DNA of 64,000 nucleotides from Pararhizobium sp. Lineage in GTDB: Bacteria > Pseudomonadota > Alphaproteobacteria > Rhizobiales > Rhizobiaceae. Below are positions 60,094-64,000 of this stretch, piece after piece; within the stretch, counting starts at the first letter, position 1; every line of letters starts with the position of its first letter. The stretch lies in contig JAURWE010000051.1 in the NCBI GenBank assembly GCA_030655075.1, positions 62,001 through 126,000 on the forward strand. Reading direction: 5' to 3'. The position numbers and the translations under genes were made by a program. A model generated the notes under the pieces. It had not been told where the DNA came from, searched no databases, and saw nothing but the letters and a program-made list of their open reading frames with translations.

Positions 60094-60939
60094 CTATTCC
60101 GGGAAATCAGCACCTTCGCTGACATCGGCCCAGGCTTCGAAATCCTTGCGCAGGGCCTCGACCTTGCCGCGGGCACCGGCCAGCGCAGCCTTGCCGAGCA
60201 GGAGGCGCAGTGGCGGATCCTTGGCTTCGACAGCCTTGACGATGGCCTGGGCGGCACGGACGGGGTCGCCCGGCTGCTTGCCGCTCGCCTCGCGGATTTC
60301 ACCGGCACGTTTGTCCGATGTGCTGCGGTAGTCGTCGATGGTCTGTGGCGCGTCGTTGGCGGAGCGGCCGGCCCAGTCGGTGCGAAAACCGCTTGGCTCG
60401 ACCAGCAGCACCTTGATGCCGAGCGGCGCCACTTCCTGCGACAGGGCTTCGGAGAGGCCTTCGACGGCGAATTTCGTGGCGTTGTAATAACCGACGGACG
60501 GGAACGCCCGGATGCCGCCGATCGAGGACAGGTTGACGATCGTGCCGGAGCGCTGCTTGCGCATGCCGGGCAGGACTGCGCGGGTCATCGCCGACAGGCC
60601 CCAGACATTGATCTCGAACATGCGGCGGACCTCGTCGAGCTCGCTCTCCTCGACCGAGCCGAAATAGCCGATGCCGGCATTGTTGACGAGAACGTCGATA
60701 CGGCCGAAACGCTCTTCGGCGGCCTTGACGGCGGCAGCGACCTCATCCGGCTTGGTGACATCGAGTTTCAGGGCCAGTGCCTTGTCCTCGTTGCCGCTGA
60801 CCAGATCTTCGACCTGTGCCGGATTGCGGGCGGTGACGACCACACGGTAGCCGAGAGACAGCGTGTGCTGGGCGATTTCGCGGCCAAAGCCGGTCGAGCA
60901 TCCGGTGATAAACCAGACGGGTGTGTCAGTGGCGGACAT
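60094..60939 (-). CDS. short-chain dehydrogenase/reductase
   Basis: This 281-residue classical SDR has nucleotide-binding TGCSTGFGREIA near residue 12, NNAGIGYFGSVEE, the catalytic Ser in VNLSSIGGIRAFPSVG and the YxxxK pair in YYNATKFAVEGLSEAL. The acidic residue after strand 2 is not obvious (VTARNP), suggesting NADP preference. The substrate is unknown. The ATG at 60939 has AGGAG 6 bases upstream. It is convergent with the P450 gene, 38 bp apart. Confidence 0.92.
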   Translation of the reverse strand: MSATDTPVWFITGCSTGFGREIAQHTLSLGYRVVVTARNPAQVEDLVSGNEDKALALKLDVTKPDEVAAAVKAAEERFGRIDVLVNNAGIGYFGSVEESELDEVRRMFEINVWGLSAMTRAVLPGMRKQRSGTIVNLSSIGGIRAFPSVGYYNATKFAVEGLSEALSQEVAPLGIKVLLVEPSGFRTDWAGRSANDAPQTIDDYRSTSDKRAGEIREASGKQPGDPVRAAQAIVKAVEAKDPPLRLLLGKAALAGARGKVEALRKDFEAWADVSEGADFPE

Positions 60940-61014
60940 GGTGTTCTCCTTGCGAAGGAAATGCGGCTGAACCACCGCACATGGATTGTCTCTCCCGCCA
61001 AGGATATAGGGATC

Positions 61015-61359
61015 TCAGAGCCGAATTACATAGTCCTTGCGAGTCGTTTCAATCACTTCCCACGTTCCGTTGAAGCCGGGCCTCAGGACCATTCTGTCTC
61101 CGGCCTTCAGCACATGGGCCTCTCCGCCCTCTTCCGTAACGATCGAGTGGCCGGACAGGATATGGAAATATTCCCACTCGTCATAGACGATCCTCCATTT
61201 GCCCGGCGTCGCTTCCCAGACGCCGGCATAGAGCCCGCCGTCAGCCTCCTCGAAATTCCAGGTGCGAAACGCCGGGTCGCCGGCCATCAGCCGGTCCGGC
61301 GCGGGCGCACCGATCTCGGGCTCGATGGCGGAAAGGTCGAAGGTCAGGACATGTCTCAT
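61015..61359 (-). CDS. cupin-fold protein (DUF861/EutQ-like)
   Basis: This 114-residue single-domain cupin reads AGVWEATPGKWRIVYDEWEYFHILSGHSIVTEEGGEAHVLKAGDRMVLRPGFNGTWEVIE in its centre, the DUF861 pattern (the W..EYFHILSG stretch). A metal site is possible but the full His set is not present. The function is unknown. It lies between the SDR and the sulfhydrylase genes on the same strand, about 75 bp from each. Confidence 0.82.
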   Translation of the reverse strand: MRHVLTFDLSAIEPEIGAPAPDRLMAGDPAFRTWNFEEADGGLYAGVWEATPGKWRIVYDEWEYFHILSGHSIVTEEGGEAHVLKAGDRMVLRPGFNGTWEVIETTRKDYVIRL

Positions 61360-61433
61360 GGGATCGGTACCGATGTGATGGAGGAGTATTACACGTGCGG
61401 CCGGTTTGTCCGGCCGGATGGTGGTGTGTTGCT

Positions 61434-62714
61434 TCAGGCCTTGGCCAAAGCCTGCTCAAGGTCGGCAATGATGTCGGCGACATCCTCGATGCCGACCGAG
61501 AGGCGCACGACGTCGGCACCGGCCCCTGCCGCCGTCTGCTGTTCGTCCGTCAGCTGCCGGTGCGTGGTCGAGGCCGGGTGGATGACCAGCGAGCGGGTGT
61601 CGCCGATGTTGGCGAGATGCGAGAACATCTCCAGTCCTTCGACGAAGCGCTTTCCTGCCTCGTAGCCGTCCTTGAGACCGAAGGTGAAGACGGCGCCCGC
61701 CCCCTTCGGCGAATAGCGCTGCTGCAGGACGTGGTTGGGATCGTCCTCGAGGCCGGCATAATTGACCCAGGCGACCTTGTCCTGGCCCTTCAGCCATTGG
61801 GCGACGGCAAGTGCGTTGTCGCAATGGCGCTGCATGCGGAGTGGAAGCGTCTCGATGCCGGTCAGGAGCAGGAAGGCGTTGAAGGGCGAGATCGCCGGGC
61901 CGAAATCGCGCAAGCCCAGAACACGGCAGGCGATGGCGAAGGCGAAATTGCCGAAGGTGGCATGCAGCACCATGCCGGCATATTCCGGGCGCGGTTCCGA
62001 CAGCATCGGATATTTGCCGGACGCCGACCAGTCGAAGGTGCCGCCATCGACAATGATGCCGCCCATCGAATTGCCGTGGCCGCCCATGAATTTGGTCAGG
62101 GAATGGACGACGATATCGGCGCCATGTTCGATGGGCCGCAGCAGATAGGGCGTCGCCATGGTGTTATCGACGATCAGCGGCAGGCCATGTTTCTTGGCAA
62201 CCGCCGAGATGGCGGCGATATCGACGAAGGTGCCGCCGGGATTGGCGAGGCTCTCGATGAAGATTGCCTTGGTGCGCGCGTCGATCTGGCTTTCGATTTC
62301 GGCCATGTCTGCGACATCGGCCCAGCGGACCTGCCAGTCGAACGACTTGAAGGCGTTGCCGAACTGGTTGACCGAGCCGCCATAGAGGCGCCGGGCGGAG
62401 ATGAAATTGTCTCCCGGGCTCATGATCGTGTGAAAGATCAGCAGCTGGGCCGCATGGCCGGAGGCGACAGCAAGGGCTGCGGTACCGCCTTCAAGGGCCG
62501 CCACGCGCTCCTCCAGCACGGCCTGGGTCGGGTTCATGATGCGGGTGTAGATATTGCCGAAGGCCTGAAGGCCAAAGAGGGAGGCGGCGTGATCTGCATC
62601 GTTGAAGACGAAGCTGGTCGTCTGGTAGATCGGCGTCGCCCGTGCACCGGTCGTGGGATCCGGCTGGGCGCCGGCATGGATGGCGAGCGTGTTGAAACCT
62701 GGGCCGTTTTTCAT
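61434..62714 (-). CDS. metY: O-acetylhomoserine aminocarboxypropyltransferase (sulfhydrylase)
   Basis: This PLP enzyme makes homocysteine (or methionine) from O-acetylhomoserine and sulfide (or methanethiol). The 426-residue protein is of the Cys/Met metabolism family. It opens FNTLAIHAGAQPDPTTGARATPIYQTTSF, with YTRIMNPTQAVLEERVAALEGG; the PLP lysine is in DIVVHSLTKFMGGHGNSMGG. The C-terminal VRLSVGIEDVADIIADLEQAL is typical. The length and the TTGARATPIYQTTSFVF start fit MetY better than cystathionine lyases. Confidence 0.93.
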   Translation of the reverse strand: MKNGPGFNTLAIHAGAQPDPTTGARATPIYQTTSFVFNDADHAASLFGLQAFGNIYTRIMNPTQAVLEERVAALEGGTAALAVASGHAAQLLIFHTIMSPGDNFISARRLYGGSVNQFGNAFKSFDWQVRWADVADMAEIESQIDARTKAIFIESLANPGGTFVDIAAISAVAKKHGLPLIVDNTMATPYLLRPIEHGADIVVHSLTKFMGGHGNSMGGIIVDGGTFDWSASGKYPMLSEPRPEYAGMVLHATFGNFAFAIACRVLGLRDFGPAISPFNAFLLLTGIETLPLRMQRHCDNALAVAQWLKGQDKVAWVNYAGLEDDPNHVLQQRYSPKGAGAVFTFGLKDGYEAGKRFVEGLEMFSHLANIGDTRSLVIHPASTTHRQLTDEQQTAAGAGADVVRLSVGIEDVADIIADLEQALAKA

Positions 62715-62799
62715 GATTGTTCCTCCCTGTGCCGTTTCGGCTGTACTATCCCAAAGGGCAGTGAGGCGGTCAAAGGGAGAATTCTGACAGTTTTTGTTG

Positions 62800-63228
62800 C
62801 TAGCCGATCAAGCGCGGGTATTCGATGGCCGGGCAGCGGTCCATGACGACCTTGATGCCATGGGCTTCGGCGCGGGCGGCGGCGGCATCATGTCGAACGG
62901 CAAGCTGGCCCCAGATCACGTTGGGCAGGGGTTTCAGCCCTAGCACTTCCTCGACCAGCGCCGGCAATGCATCGGCGGCGCGGAAGACATCGACCATATC
63001 GATGGGCACGGTGATATCGCCAAGGCGGCCCACCACCGGCTGACCATGGATTTCGCGGCCGACCTGGCCGGGATTAACCGGAATGACGGTGTAGCCCTTG
63101 CGCAGCAGGAAGGCCATGACGCGGTTGCTCGGCCGTTTTGCATTGGGCGATGCGCCGACCAGGGCGATGACTTTCGTCGAGCGCAAGATGTCGGCCAGAT
63201 AGAAGTCCGGATAAGAATTATGATCCAT
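62800..63228 (-). CDS. CoA-binding domain protein (YccU-like), copy 1
   Basis: This 142-residue protein has a single CoA-binding Rossmann domain. VIALVGASPNAKRPSNRVMAFLLRKGYTVIPVNPG is the nucleotide/CoA loop, with PIDMVDVFRAADALPALVEEVLGLKPLPNVIWGQLAVRHDAAAARA after it. Such proteins resemble the first domain of succinyl-CoA synthetase alpha but have no catalytic partner. The ATG at 63228 is chosen because an upstream extension lacks family similarity. It is a tandem paralogue of the next gene upstream, with more than half of positions identical by eye. Confidence 0.88.
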   Translation of the reverse strand: MDHNSYPDFYLADILRSTKVIALVGASPNAKRPSNRVMAFLLRKGYTVIPVNPGQVGREIHGQPVVGRLGDITVPIDMVDVFRAADALPALVEEVLGLKPLPNVIWGQLAVRHDAAAARAEAHGIKVVMDRCPAIEYPRLIG

Positions 63229-63317
63229 GCCAAGCGTACCCCCCGATTGTCCGCAGACAATCCGGATGCCCCTTGAGTCTGTCAAGGCATCAAGCGGCAG
63301 AACGCAGCCATCGCGGC

Positions 63318-63755
63318 TCAGGATGCGTGGCGGATCAGTCCGTGAAATTCGGTGACCGGACAACGATCCATGACGATCCGCAGGCCTGCGGCTTCGGCCC
63401 GCGCAGCCGCCGCATCATCGCGGACGGTGAATTGGCCCCAGATGACGCCGGGCAGTGGCCGCATGGCCAGAACCTCGTCGACCAGAGCCGAAAACTGGCT
63501 GGCGGAGCGGAAGACATCGACCATGTCGATGGGATCGGGGACATCTGCAAGCGTGGCATAGACCGGCTGGCCGAGAATGGTCTTGCCGGCATGGCCCGGA
63601 TTGACAGGAATGCAATGATAGCCTTTGCCGAGGAGGAAACCCATGACGCCATGGCTCGGCCGGTAATCCTTTGGCGAGGCGCCAACGATGGCGACGGTCC
63701 TGACGGAACGGAGAATTCTGGTGATGTAGTCACTGGAATAATAATCGTGGTTCAT
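63318..63755 (-). CDS. CoA-binding domain protein (YccU-like), copy 2
   Basis: This 145-residue paralogue of the downstream gene has the same layout: TVAIVGASPKDYRPSHGVMGFLLGKGYHCIPVNPG, PIDMVDVFRSASQFSALVDEVLAMRPLPGVIWGQ and DDAAAARAEAAGLRIVMDRCP. The conserved cysteine in the VMDRCP ending is kept in both copies. The start has GGAGG 6 bases upstream. A local tandem duplication is the likely origin. The physiological role of this family is not clear to me. Confidence 0.88.
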   Translation of the reverse strand: MNHDYYSSDYITRILRSVRTVAIVGASPKDYRPSHGVMGFLLGKGYHCIPVNPGHAGKTILGQPVYATLADVPDPIDMVDVFRSASQFSALVDEVLAMRPLPGVIWGQFTVRDDAAAARAEAAGLRIVMDRCPVTEFHGLIRHAS

Positions 63756-64000
63756 GGAAGCCTCCTTCGCCTCGTCCCCATTCTCTCATTCGCGCATGCT
63801 CTCTCGATGGAACAAGACTACACCCGAAGGTTTAATAAGCATATTCGATAAAAAGAGCCTCGCCCGGGGTGCCTGTGCCGAAACAGCACAGCGAAATCTA
63901 TGCTGCAGGAAAAATCGATTGCAAAAGGCAGGTGCGGGTTTCAGAAGGGTCGAACGCGACGCTCTGTAGCCCGACCGAGGTTTCCCGTGCCCCCTGATGT

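Overview
This 64 kb window is chromosomal DNA of an alphaproteobacterium, most likely a Rhizobiaceae member (Rhizobium/Agrobacterium/Ensifer-like). The basis is high GC, rhizobial-type protein sequences, a short prolyl-tRNA synthetase, and a gene order that I recall as core rhizobial synteny: lolCE-lolD / proS / DUF1467 / mce / rnj / birA / nuoN-A / tRNA-Asp / tRNA-Val / hupB / lon / clpX / clpP. No database search was possible; names rest on motifs and family recognition.

Layout. 1-5.3 kb: the start of dnaE (runs off the left edge), a 28-residue membrane microprotein, a secreted FG-GAP-like protein, lolD, lolC/E and proS. 5.3-7.5 kb: a gap with a strong orphan terminator (possible sRNA), a DUF1467 membrane protein, and a lone inositol/rhizopine-type periplasmic binding protein whose promoter carries a GGAA-N6-TTCC site of the kind bound by IolR. 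7.5-26.9 kb: one long leftward transcription unit, nuoA to nuoN followed by birA, rnj and mce. Within it nuoG carries an in-frame TAA. A four-helix-bundle gene framed by inverted arrays of a 7-bp repeat sits exactly between nuoC and nuoD. Two extra proteins share or neighbour the NuoE/NuoF genes.

27.5-35.5 kb: the end of a phosphonate (C-P lyase) cluster (DUF1045, phnM, phnN), then a leftward N-formylglutamate-amidohydrolase / QEGLA metallopeptidase / glutathione-synthetase-like ATP-grasp set with a hydroxyacid dehydrogenase beyond it. 35.6-36.5 kb: tRNA-Asp, tRNA-Val and a decayed YecA/SEC-C gene. 36.7-50.3 kb: accessory functions, namely an outer-membrane barrel, an EamA exporter, a cupin, a quaternary-amine ABC transporter interrupted by a palindromic intergenic repeat, a DUF4126 and flavin disulfide oxidoreductase pair, a chemoreceptor, a MarR regulator that may be leaderless, and a secreted esterase/phytase-like propeller protein.

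50.4-56 kb: the protein-quality-control block hupB, lon, clpX, clpP with clear terminators and two likely heat-shock promoters. 56-64 kb: gamma-glutamyltransferase, a vapBC-type toxin-antitoxin pair, a cytochrome P450, an SDR, a cupin, an O-acetylhomoserine sulfhydrylase and two tandem CoA-binding-domain proteins. No rRNA, CRISPR array, prophage or transposase was seen.
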